This document shows, in pieces, positions 44,555 to 52,454 of a stretch of DNA of 64,000 nucleotides (positions within the stretch are counted from its first letter, which is position 1; each line of letters begins with the position of its first letter). This DNA comes from JANSWY01 sp965243755. GTDB taxonomy: Bacteria > Bacteroidota > Bacteroidia > Cytophagales > Cyclobacteriaceae. The stretch is from the NCBI GenBank assembly GCA_965243755.1, contig CBDEVW010000002.1, positions 744,001-808,000 of the forward strand. Direction: 5' to 3'. The notes below the pieces were generated by a model. The model was not told the origin of the DNA, searched no databases, and was given only the letters and a program-made list of their open reading frames with translations. The translations under genes and the position numbers were made by a program.

Positions 44555-46507
44555 ATGAAAAATGTTATGAAACTCGTGACACTAGTCTGTCTTGCATTCA
44601 TGGTTTTAGTAACCGGATGTAATCAGGAAAATGAAATTGTACAACCTGAAATTACCCCTGAGGGTGAAGCAACTATCGGAATCAGCGCTGCTGTAGAGGC
44701 TTCCCTGATGCAAGTTGTAACCGGAGGTAGAACACTGGAAGAAAAAACCATTACTGGAACTTTAACTGCCAGAAATCTTGATTCCGGTGATTCGGAAGAT
44801 TTTGACTGGTATGCTGTTATCGATGAGGATACGTTCACCATTGAATCAGCAAAAACAGTCGTACTCGTTCCAGGTAACTATGATTTCGAATTGGTTCTTA
44901 CTGATGGGACTCATACCTATGCAGGGCAGGCTTTGTTGGAAACAGTAACAGAGGGAGAGAACATTATTGATCTTACCCTTAAGCCCGTTTTTGGTGATAT
45001 CAATGTTGATTTCACCATTCAGGAATCCGCAAACTTAAGGTTCAACTATCCTGTTGAAGACCTGTCTGAACTTACAAACCCAATTATTGGAATTAGTATT
45101 GATGGCGGTGACGAAATGTTGTATTCTTTAAATCCGAATACTGGTTTTACCGAAACATGGATCAATGTATCATATGGTAGCCACACATTTGTATTGACGC
45201 TATCGGATGGAGATCAATTGGTAGGACGATCTATCCCTTCTCAGGAAACTGTAAATGTTCAGAGAAACACCAACATTCAAATGGATATTGTGCCACTCTA
45301 TGGGGAAGTTGCTTTCAACCTTGATCTTGCAGGTGGAGAATTGACATTTAATTTCGAACTACCTCACGCAGTAGCTGATGAAGTGGGTGGAGCAGACAAT
45401 CTGCAAACTGTATTCAGAATGACCAGTACTGTGAATGGAAATCAGGAAGTAAGCCTTGAGTTCAATGATTTCGGGGATGTAATTGAAGCCACTCATACTT
45501 TCACAAACTTCCGTTATGACATTGTGAATCTGGCGTTAGTATTCATTGATGCGACTACCAATGACGAAATTGGATATGCAACTTTCAGTGGTCTTGCGCT
45601 TGGAAACCAAAGTCAGGACATTACATTGGAGATTGACTTGAGAAGAAGAGCTTTGATTGGTGGCAATATCCTTGCTGTAGTTGGAGTCAATGTATTTGAT
45701 TTGAATAATGCTGCAGTATCCGGAGCAGATGTATTTATCGATGGAGAGTTTGTAGGAATCACAGGAAGTGGATCATTTGGAACAGCAGGATACCTTAAAC
45801 TTTACTTGCCACAAGGTGATTATAGCATAATGGCTGTAAACCCTGTTGACGACTTCTACGGAGAAGAGGCACTTTCTGTAGCACCCCTTGATGTAACTAA
45901 TATTGACATCATTCTTGATACTGAATCTCAAACACTTGGTATGGGTCTTTTAAACAGAGATGGGCACTACGGCTATCAGGGATCTGCATCCACTTCATTC
46001 ACTGGTATGGTTGACGCTGAATTCCAAACCGTAGATGTAGTTGCTGATTTTGAAGACTTAAGCCAGTTGCTACAATATAGAGCACTTGTACTTGATCTTC
46101 CGGCAAATGGAACGTATTCATTGACTTCAACAGAAATGAGTAACATCCAGTCATTTGTGGCGTCAGGTGGTAAGGTATTAGCAATAGGCGATCAGGTATA
46201 CTTCCAGGGATGGAATGCTTCACTTGCTACGCTTGTAGGTGGTACATACATTCATCAGGCTTCTCCAAGTACTGTTAACAGGGTAAATGTTGTTGCAGGT
46301 TTGAATGAAAACGCGACTACTCTCTCAATTGCCGGTGGTACAAGAATCACAGGTGGTGGAACAGTATTGTACGGAACTGGTGAAGTTGTCCTTTGGGGTG
46401 ATAAGCTACTGACTCAAATGGATGTAGACATCACAAGAGATCATTTCATCAACAATGCTCAAAATGCTACTTACACTCAAGATGTTATTACCTGGTTAAA
46501 CAACTAG
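44555..46507 (+). CDS. lipoprotein with repeated beta-sandwich modules and glutamine-amidotransferase-like C-terminus
   Basis: A 650-residue envelope lipoprotein; lipobox LVTGC (Cys22), with an alternative start four codons in. Residues about 40-360 hold three related beta-sandwich modules, each ending in a similar strand: LKPVFGDINVDF, IVPLYGEVAFNL, and a third leading to RRRALIGGN. A carboxypeptidase-regulatory-like module follows (NAAVSGADVFIDGEFVG, about 385-460). The last 180 residues look like a class I glutamine-amidotransferase/ThuA-type flavodoxin fold (YRALVLDLPANG; IQSFVASGGKVLAIGDQ; GTGEVVLWGDKLL), without an obvious catalytic Cys. The function is unknown. A terminator follows 25 bp after the stop. 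Confidence 0.75.
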   Translation: MKNVMKLVTLVCLAFMVLVTGCNQENEIVQPEITPEGEATIGISAAVEASLMQVVTGGRTLEEKTITGTLTARNLDSGDSEDFDWYAVIDEDTFTIESAKTVVLVPGNYDFELVLTDGTHTYAGQALLETVTEGENIIDLTLKPVFGDINVDFTIQESANLRFNYPVEDLSELTNPIIGISIDGGDEMLYSLNPNTGFTETWINVSYGSHTFVLTLSDGDQLVGRSIPSQETVNVQRNTNIQMDIVPLYGEVAFNLDLAGGELTFNFELPHAVADEVGGADNLQTVFRMTSTVNGNQEVSLEFNDFGDVIEATHTFTNFRYDIVNLALVFIDATTNDEIGYATFSGLALGNQSQDITLEIDLRRRALIGGNILAVVGVNVFDLNNAAVSGADVFIDGEFVGITGSGSFGTAGYLKLYLPQGDYSIMAVNPVDDFYGEEALSVAPLDVTNIDIILDTESQTLGMGLLNRDGHYGYQGSASTSFTGMVDAEFQTVDVVADFEDLSQLLQYRALVLDLPANGTYSLTSTEMSNIQSFVASGGKVLAIGDQVYFQGWNASLATLVGGTYIHQASPSTVNRVNVVAGLNENATTLSIAGGTRITGGGTVLYGTGEVVLWGDKLLTQMDVDITRDHFINNAQNATYTQDVITWLNN

Positions 46508-46531
46508 TCTTAATACTCACACATCTTACAG

Positions 46532-46561
46532 AGAGGTCCTGATTTTCAGGGCCTCTTTTTG
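46532..46561 (+). terminator. intrinsic terminator after the repeat lipoprotein
   Basis: GAGGTCCTGA (46533-46542) pairs with TCAGGGCCTC (46546-46555), with one G-U pair and a three-base loop, followed by TTTTT. Confidence 0.88.
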
Positions 46562-46695
46562 TTTTAGCTTACCTGGAACAGGAGGATGGAAATAATTACT
46601 AACCTCTACAAGCGCTCTAAAGATGAGCGGGTACATACAAGAGTTTCAAAAGACTACAATGAGATGAACTCGGGCTAATTCCGGTTGATATAAAT

Positions 46696-46729
46696 AAAAA
46701 AGGAGCCACACAATAAATGTGTGACCCCT
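46696..46729 (-). terminator. intrinsic terminator of the nrdB-nrdA operon
   Basis: Twelve bases at 46701-46712 pair fully, with two G-U pairs, to 46718-46729 around a five-base loop; on the minus strand the stem is followed by six T. It lies 40 bp after the nrdA stop. Confidence 0.85.
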
Positions 46730-46769
46730 CGAGTGTATTAAAAAAACGCAGATTACAAACTTAACTTAG

Positions 46770-49211
46770 TTAGCTGCCGCACATTTCACAGCCCTCCGGA
46801 TCATCCAGAGAACATTGCATCGCCGATTGGTTTTGCTGTCTTTCAGCCTCTATCTCAGCAGCGGTTTTAGGTTTTTCTCTTTGTACCACAGTAGCTCCGC
46901 TTGCACCGGCTTCCACTGTTTGATTAGGAACTGTAGCGGCTTCTTTATCAACAGTGAATTTAATCGCATCAGCTGCAGCCTTGGTTCTCAGGTAATACAT
47001 ACCAGTTTTCAGTCCTTTTTTCCAGGCATAGAAGTGCATTGATGTCATTTTACCAAAGTTGGCATCCTGTAAGTGGATGTTCATACTCTGGCTTTGACAA
47101 ATATAGGCTCCTCTGTCAGCCGCCATGTCAATTACAGCTTTCTGAGAAATTTCCCACACTGTCTTATAGATATCCTTGATGTGTTGAGGTATCTCAGGGA
47201 TATTTTGAATTGATCCATTGGCCTGCATGATGCGATTCTTCATGGCATCATCCCAAAGATTCAATTTAATAAGGTCTTTCATCAGATGCTTGTTCACAAC
47301 AATAAACTCACCTGAAAGCACTCTTCTCGTATAGATATTAGAGGTGTATGGCTCGAAGCACTCATTGTTACCTAAAATCTGAGAAGTAGAAGCAGTTGGC
47401 ATTGGAGCAAGCAACAACGAGTTCCTTATACCATGCTTTTTCACTTTTTGCTTCAACTCATACCAGTCCCAACGGTTAGTGTCTGGAGTAACACCCCACA
47501 TATCAAATTGGAATATGCCTTTTGAAGCAGGCGAACCTTTGAAAGTAGAATAAGGGCCATCTACCTGTGCAAGTTCCATGGAAGTTTCCATCGCCGCAAA
47601 ATAAATGGTTTCGAAAATTTCCTTATTCAATTTTCTAGCCTCATCACTATCGAATGGGAAGCCCATTAGAATAAATGCATCAGCAAGTCCCTGAACGCCT
47701 ATACCAATAGGTCGGTGTCTGAGGTTAGAGTTTCTGGCTTCTTCAACAGGATAGAAATTAATATCAATTACTTTATTGAGGTTTCTGGTAACGACCTTTG
47801 TGATCTCATAAAGTTTTTGATGATCAAATGTTTTGTCCTCTTCATTGACAAACTTTGATAGTGCAATAGATGCCAGGTTACAAACAGCAACTTCATCTTT
47901 CGAAGTATATTCGATGATCTCAGTACACAGGTTACTGGATTTGATTGTACCCAGGTTCTTCTGATTTGATTTTCTATTGGCTGCATCCTTATAAAGCATG
48001 TAAGGGGTACCAGTTTCGATCTGAGACTCAAGAATTTCAAACCACAGGTCCTGAGCTTTTACAGTTCTTCGTGCCCTTCCTTCTTTTTCATATTTCTCAT
48101 ATAAACGCTCAAATTCCTCACCATAGCACTCATGTAAACCAGGAGCTTCGCTAGGACTAAACAACGACCAATCGCTATTCTCCTCTACTCTCTTCATGAA
48201 AAGGTCTGGCATCCATAAAGCGTAGAATAAATCTCTTGCTCTCAGTTCTTCCTTCCCATGATTTTTCTTCAAATCAAGAAAATCAAAAATATCAGAGTGC
48301 CAGGGCTCAAGGTAGATGGCAAAACTTCCTTTACGTTTTCCTCCTCCCTGATCAACATATCGTGCGGTCATGTCAAAATTTCTAAGCATCGGAACGATAC
48401 CATTGGAGGTTCCATTCGTTCCTTTGATGTATGACCCTGTTCCTCTGATATTATGAATACTCAATCCTATTCCCCCAGCAGACTGAGATATTTTTGCACA
48501 TTGCTTTAAAGTATCATAAATACCATCAATACTATCATCCTGCATGGTAAGAAGGAAACACGACGATAATTGAGGTTTTGGCGTACCAGCATTAAATAAT
48601 GTAGGAGTAGCATGAGTAAACCATTTCTCCGACATCAGGTTATAAGTTTCTATTGCAGCGTTAATGTCTTCTTTGTGAATTCCTACCGCTACCCTCATTA
48701 GCATGTGTTGTGGACGTTCAACAACTTTTCCATCCAGCTTCATCAAATACGACCGCTCAAGAGTTTTGAAGCCAAAATAGTCATAGTTGAAATCCCTGTT
48801 GTAGTCCACTGCCGCATCAAGTGTTGCTGCATGCTCTTTAATTATTCCATAAACATCCTTAGCTACCAAAGAAGCATTCTCACCAGTCTTCTCATCAATG
48901 TAAGTATACAATCTCTTCATGGTATTAGAGAAAGACTGACTAGTTACTTTGTGCAAATTGGAGATAGCAATTCGAGCTGCCAGCTTTGCAAAGTCAGGGT
49001 GTTTTGTTGTCATTGAAGCAGCCGTTTCAGCTGCAAGATTATCCAGGTCGGTAGTGGATACTCCATCATATAAACCGTCGATAACCTTTTTGGCAATTTC
49101 TACAGGCTCAATAAAATTGGGATTAAGTCCTGTGCAAAGTTTTTCGATCCGAGCGGTAATCTTATCGAATTTTACTGATTCCCGTCTTCCGTCTCTTTTT
49201 ATAACAAACAT
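46770..49211 (-). CDS. nrdA: ribonucleoside-diphosphate reductase class Ia, alpha subunit (eukaryote-like)
   Basis: Catalytic subunit that reduces NDPs to dNDPs. An N-terminal ATP-cone (MFVIKRDGRRESVKFDKI) gives allosteric activity control. Active-site features are the Cys in SSCFLLTMQDDSIDG, NLCTEIIEYTSKDEVAVCNL with the radical-bearing Cys downstream of the NxCxE motif, and MPTASTSQILGNNE. The C-terminus QCSLDDPEGCEMCGS has the CxxC pair that re-reduces the active site. Length (813) and the whole sequence resemble animal RRM1 more than E. coli NrdA. It follows nrdB by 37 bp. Confidence 0.98.
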   Translation of the reverse strand: MFVIKRDGRRESVKFDKITARIEKLCTGLNPNFIEPVEIAKKVIDGLYDGVSTTDLDNLAAETAASMTTKHPDFAKLAARIAISNLHKVTSQSFSNTMKRLYTYIDEKTGENASLVAKDVYGIIKEHAATLDAAVDYNRDFNYDYFGFKTLERSYLMKLDGKVVERPQHMLMRVAVGIHKEDINAAIETYNLMSEKWFTHATPTLFNAGTPKPQLSSCFLLTMQDDSIDGIYDTLKQCAKISQSAGGIGLSIHNIRGTGSYIKGTNGTSNGIVPMLRNFDMTARYVDQGGGKRKGSFAIYLEPWHSDIFDFLDLKKNHGKEELRARDLFYALWMPDLFMKRVEENSDWSLFSPSEAPGLHECYGEEFERLYEKYEKEGRARRTVKAQDLWFEILESQIETGTPYMLYKDAANRKSNQKNLGTIKSSNLCTEIIEYTSKDEVAVCNLASIALSKFVNEEDKTFDHQKLYEITKVVTRNLNKVIDINFYPVEEARNSNLRHRPIGIGVQGLADAFILMGFPFDSDEARKLNKEIFETIYFAAMETSMELAQVDGPYSTFKGSPASKGIFQFDMWGVTPDTNRWDWYELKQKVKKHGIRNSLLLAPMPTASTSQILGNNECFEPYTSNIYTRRVLSGEFIVVNKHLMKDLIKLNLWDDAMKNRIMQANGSIQNIPEIPQHIKDIYKTVWEISQKAVIDMAADRGAYICQSQSMNIHLQDANFGKMTSMHFYAWKKGLKTGMYYLRTKAAADAIKFTVDKEAATVPNQTVEAGASGATVVQREKPKTAAEIEAERQQNQSAMQCSLDDPEGCEMCGS

Positions 49212-49248
49212 TTAAGCGATCTGTTTAAATAGGTATTTGGGTAAAAAT

Positions 49249-50238
49249 TTAAAAATCTTCGTCAAGTGAAAACTTAGGAGATTCTGATTCATTGTTGTTC
49301 ATCACCCCAGCTTTCTGGTATTCTGCTACTCGCTTTTCAAAGAAATTTGTTTTTCCCTGAAGCGAGATCATATCCATAAAGTCAAACGGGTTGGATGCGC
49401 CATATATTTTTGCACATCCCAGTTCTCCCAGTAGTCTGTCAGCAACAAATTCAATGTACTGACACATCAGGTCTGCATTCATACCAATGAGCTTTACCGG
49501 TAATGCATCGGTCACAAACTCTTTTTCAATGGTAACTGCATCTTTGATGATTGCCTGTATTGTTTCTTCCGGTAGTTTATTGACAATGTGATTATTGTAA
49601 AGCAAGCACGCAAAATCACAATGTAATCCTTCGTCTCGGGAGATAAGTTCATTACTAAAGGTAAGACCAGGCATCAGTCCGCGCTTTTTCATCCAGAATA
49701 TGGAGCAGAAACTACCAGAGAAGAAAATGCCTTCAACTGCAGCAAATGCGATTAGCCTTTCCTGGAAGTTGCCTTCATCAATCCATCTAAGTGCCCAATC
49801 AGCTTTCTTTTTCACGCATTCCATTGTTTCAATGGCGTTGAATAGAAAATCTTTCTGTTTTGGATCCTTTATATAGGTGTCAATAAGTAATGAATAAGTT
49901 TCACTATGAATGTTCTCGATGGCAATCTGGAAACCATAGAAAAATTTAGCTTCTGTATACTGCACTTCGGAAACCATGTTTTCTGCAAGGTTCTCATTGA
50001 CTATTCCGTCACTTGCAGCAAAAAATGCCAGCACATGAGATATGAAATGTCTTTCTCCATCAGTCAAACTGGCCCAGTCCTTCAGGTCCTGACTAAGGTC
50101 TATTTCCTCTGCAGTCCAAAAACTGGCTTCTGCTTTCTTATAGAATTGCCATATGTCATTATGTTGAATAGGAAACAGTACGAACCTGTCTTTATTCTCT
50201 TTCAAGATCGGTTCTTCCAGTTTGGTCAAGTCGCTCAT
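49249..50238 (-). CDS. nrdB: ribonucleoside-diphosphate reductase class Ia, beta subunit (eukaryote-like)
   Basis: Holds the diiron centre and tyrosyl radical for NrdA. I start at the ATG at 50238; an in-frame TTG at 50250 adds four residues. EAKFFYGFQIAIENIHSETYS carries the radical Tyr in FFYGF and an iron-binding His (the block exceeds others by one residue; its position is about 115-135). Further ligands lie in SRDEGLHCDFAC. The end, SPKFSLDEDF, matches the C-terminal peptide by which animal R2 docks on R1. Three DnaA-box-like sites lie about 370-410 bp upstream. Confidence 0.97.
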   Translation of the reverse strand: MSDLTKLEEPILKENKDRFVLFPIQHNDIWQFYKKAEASFWTAEEIDLSQDLKDWASLTDGERHFISHVLAFFAASDGIVNENLAENMVSEVQYTEAKFFYGFQIAIENIHSETYSLLIDTYIKDPKQKDFLFNAIETMECVKKKADWALRWIDEGNFQERLIAFAAVEGIFFSGSFCSIFWMKKRGLMPGLTFSNELISRDEGLHCDFACLLYNNHIVNKLPEETIQAIIKDAVTIEKEFVTDALPVKLIGMNADLMCQYIEFVADRLLGELGCAKIYGASNPFDFMDMISLQGKTNFFEKRVAEYQKAGVMNNNESESPKFSLDEDF

Positions 50239-50250
50239 AGTGCTTTTCAA

Positions 50251-50660
50251 GTTTCGTTCGTTCAGTAATAGTTAGTTCTTTCCAAAATGAGTCAAAAAGA
50301 TCACGTCCCTACTCAGAAAAGCAGGTAGCGTTTACTTAATGAATTATTTTGTGTTTTGGAATTTAGCCGAATCCCCATTTGAGAAAAATCAGGGTTTCAA
50401 CTTGGTTCCGAGTGGTGTTTATATTCCCTCGCCGTGTTTACAAATGTGAAGAAATCATGAATAAAAACCAAGTCACTAAAGGGTGTGAAAGCTGATCCAG
50501 AAAAACCAACATAAAAGTCTGTAATACAATTAGATAGGTGGTATTATTTAATTGCTAATTGTGCCTAAAAACGTCAGAAATGGGGATTGAAAATTTTACG
50601 AAAAGTTTTCCACAGAATCAAGCACAATCCACAAGCGGATGTGGTTAATTACTAAGCGCT
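50251..50660. promoter_or_regulatory. 410-bp leader of nrdB-nrdA with DnaA-box-like sites
   Basis: No gene seen. Close to its far end are TTTTCCACA (50606-50614), CAATCCACA (50625-50633) and, on the other strand, TTAACCACA (50640-50648): one, two and one mismatch to the DnaA box TTATCCACA, within 43 bp. No NrdR box pair or cobalamin riboswitch was recognised, and no good TAnnTTTG box was found on the minus strand. Confidence 0.45.
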
Positions 50661-51167
50661 TCAAGAGCTGCCAAGCAGTCGGTCTTTAAGGTGATTTGGC
50701 AAGTATTCCAGGTGTGGCTGATCGTTTTCAGTAAACCATTCTTTAGGGCCGTAAAACGTGGTGTTGCTAATGGGGTCAGAGAATTTAGCATAAATACCAG
50801 ACCGGGTTCTATTGGATAAAGCTGCTGAAACAGAGCTTCTTACTTTCTGTTTATCCTGTTCAGGTTCTTTCTCCAAAATGAAATCAACAATCTCTGCAGA
50901 AGTCATGATTTTGCCCTTATAGTCCTCATAATACGCAATTTTTCTCGACCAGGACCATTCTGCCTGATAAGCATTTGAGTTCCAGTTGATCTGCGGATAC
51001 GTATTTCCATCTTTAAAAATGGGCATGCTGGTAAGCGCGCTGATATGGTTATCAATTTCCTGAATCTCTTTTTTGAATTCCTCTATCTTGGCTTCAAGCA
51101 TTTGCTTTTTTTCTGATAAAGCCTTGAGGTACAGGTCCGCATATTTTTCAGGAACATTAATTTTCAT
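50661..51167 (-). CDS. coiled-coil protein with C-terminal winged-helix-like region, unknown function
   Basis: A 168-residue cytoplasmic protein preceded by a good ribosome-binding purine run (GGGAGAGAT directly before the ATG region). Residues about 8-48 are a coiled coil (KALSEKKQMLEAKIEEFKKE). Residues about 85-145 look like a small winged helix: MTSAEIVDFILEKEPEQDK, SSVSAALSNRTRSGIYAKF and a beta hairpin ending in FYGPKEWF. Such HTH modules occur in restriction and chromatin-like proteins, so DNA binding is plausible. I do not recognise a named family. Its stop lies just outside the DnaA-box-like cluster. Confidence 0.75.
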   Translation of the reverse strand: MKINVPEKYADLYLKALSEKKQMLEAKIEEFKKEIQEIDNHISALTSMPIFKDGNTYPQINWNSNAYQAEWSWSRKIAYYEDYKGKIMTSAEIVDFILEKEPEQDKQKVRSSVSAALSNRTRSGIYAKFSDPISNTTFYGPKEWFTENDQPHLEYLPNHLKDRLLGSS

Positions 51168-51202
51168 ATCTCTCCCTAAGAATAATTAAATGGCCTGCAA
51201 AT

Positions 51203-51253
51203 GTCAAGCAGGTCAAGCAATATAAGCAAGCAAAGCAAGCGATTTCTTATATT
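51203..51253. repeat. CAAGCA direct repeats framed by an inverted repeat
   Basis: GTCAAGCA occurs at 51203 and 51212, followed by AAGC units to 51240. AATATAAG (51219-51226) and CTTATATT (51246-51253) form a perfect eight-base inverted repeat around the later units. It sits upstream of the 50661-51167 gene and may be its control region. Confidence 0.45.
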
Positions 51254-51338
51254 CAAGCGTTACTTCATTATATTTGTGGGTGTTTAGATCATTAACATTA
51301 TTATAATATAATTTCCTGTGATTTCTTGTGTGGAGGTG

Positions 51339-51369
51339 TTTGTATTTAATAATGATTGTTCTATCTTTG
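51339..51369 (+). promoter_or_regulatory. Bacteroidota promoter of rplU-rpmA
   Basis: TTTG (51339-51342) and TATCTTTG (51362-51369) are separated by 19 bases, an exact match to the Bacteroidota primary-sigma consensus. The leader to the rplU ATG at 51396 is about 20 bases. Confidence 0.85.
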
Positions 51370-51395
51370 CAGTCCTTTTAAAAATAGTATCAAAG

Positions 51396-51707
51396 ATGTA
51401 CGCAATAGTAGACATAGCAGGAAGTCAGTTCAAAGTAGAGAAAGACCAGTTTGTGTACGCTCCCAAGCTACAAGGCGAAGAGGGCGCTGAGGTGACTTTT
51501 GATAATGTACTTCTTGTAGACAATGATGGCAAGGTAGATATCGGTACTCCTAATATTAAAGGAGCTAAAGTTACTGGTAAAATCTTAGGTCATGGCAAGG
51601 GGGACAAAGTGATCGTATTCAAAAAGAAAAGAAGAAAAGGATACAGAGTAAAGAATGGTCACAGACAAGAATATACTAAAGTATTAATCGAAGGCATTAA
51701 AAAATAA
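51396..51707 (+). CDS. rplU: 50S ribosomal protein L21
   Basis: Ribosomal large-subunit protein of 103 residues that binds 23S rRNA. The start MYAIVDIAGSQFKVEKDQF is the family N-terminus; the GHGKGDKVIVFKKKRRKGYR segment is the RNA-binding part and GHRQEYTKVLIEGI the end. A longer in-frame reading from 51318 runs through the promoter and is rejected. rpmA follows by 6 bp, the near-universal order. Confidence 0.99.
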   Translation: MYAIVDIAGSQFKVEKDQFVYAPKLQGEEGAEVTFDNVLLVDNDGKVDIGTPNIKGAKVTGKILGHGKGDKVIVFKKKRRKGYRVKNGHRQEYTKVLIEGIKK

Positions 51708-51713
51708 ATTACC

Positions 51714-51971
51714 ATGGCACATAAGAAAGGAGTCGGTAGTTCTAAAAACGGTAGAGAGTCAGAAAGTAAAAGACTTGGAGTAAAGATTTACGGAGGACAA
51801 GCTGCTATTGCAGGTAACATCCTTGTAAGACAAAGAGGTACTCAGCATCACCCAGGTGCAAATGTTGGTATGGGTAAAGACCACACGCTTTTCGCACTTA
51901 CCGATGGAATCGTTACCTTCAGAAAAGGTAGAAAAAACAGGTCTTACGTTTCTGTAGAGCCAGTACAGTAA
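51714..51971 (+). CDS. rpmA: 50S ribosomal protein L27
   Basis: Ribosomal protein of 85 residues near the peptidyl-transferase centre. It begins MAHKKGVGSSKNGRESESKR and has RQRGTQHHPGANVGMGKDHT, both diagnostic. As in other Bacteroidota there is no cleaved N-terminal extension. It ends the rplU-rpmA operon ahead of a strong terminator. Confidence 0.99.
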   Translation: MAHKKGVGSSKNGRESESKRLGVKIYGGQAAIAGNILVRQRGTQHHPGANVGMGKDHTLFALTDGIVTFRKGRKNRSYVSVEPVQ

Positions 51972-51991
51972 GATTGCCTTAAAATATAACA

Positions 51992-52024
51992 AAAAACCAT
52001 AGTAGGAAACTGCTATGGTTTTTT
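51992..52024 (+). terminator. intrinsic terminator of rplU-rpmA
   Basis: AAAAACCATAG (51992-52002) pairs with CTATGGTTTTT from 52013, closing on a GAAA tetraloop stem (TAG-GAAA-CTG), followed by T-rich sequence. Confidence 0.9.
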
Positions 52025-52454
52025 GTGTTTACCATGATTTATAACATTTCCATTTTCCTATAATCTATCACCTAAATATTGTATTTTTTGGTGATAAAAA
52101 GTGGTGACACCTTTGCCAATAATCTGTCTGATATTCGAATTTCAATCGTTACCATTTTTCGCTTATTTATTGCAAAATCCTCAATTCGTCGGTAACATAC
52201 AGTTCATTTATGAACATTTTTTCGAGCAAACAATATTTGGCCTGTAAGTCAATGGGTGCCGTTTCTTCTTTATTTATTTGGATAAATTTCTTTTTTGGTT
52301 AATTCCGTATCGGATAATTCTTAAAAATCAGTTTTTTATTCGTTTTAGACCAGCCTCTTCGCTTAACAAATTGTTAACGCCAAACTTTTATTTTTTGTAG
52401 AATATTATAAAATTCGGATTGACATATTTTTATAGACAACCTAATATTTAAACT
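52025..52454. promoter_or_regulatory. 430-bp susC leader with a perfect palindrome
   Basis: No gene seen. TTAACAA (52363-52369) and TTGTTAA (52371-52377) form a perfect palindrome around one base, about 80 bp before the susC start, a plausible operator. The stretch after it is AT-rich; no exact TTTG/TAnnTTTG pair was found. Confidence 0.45.

Noticed and set aside
46586..46678. 30-codon frame after GGAGG
   Set aside because: It lies between two terminators with a good ribosome-binding sequence, but there is no promoter, no recognisable feature and no homologue I can recall.
51203..51240. CRISPR-like short repeats
   Set aside because: Units are 4-8 bases with no spacers of constant length.
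51318..51395. Longer start for rplU
   Set aside because: It would run through an exact promoter; L21 proteins start at MYAIV.
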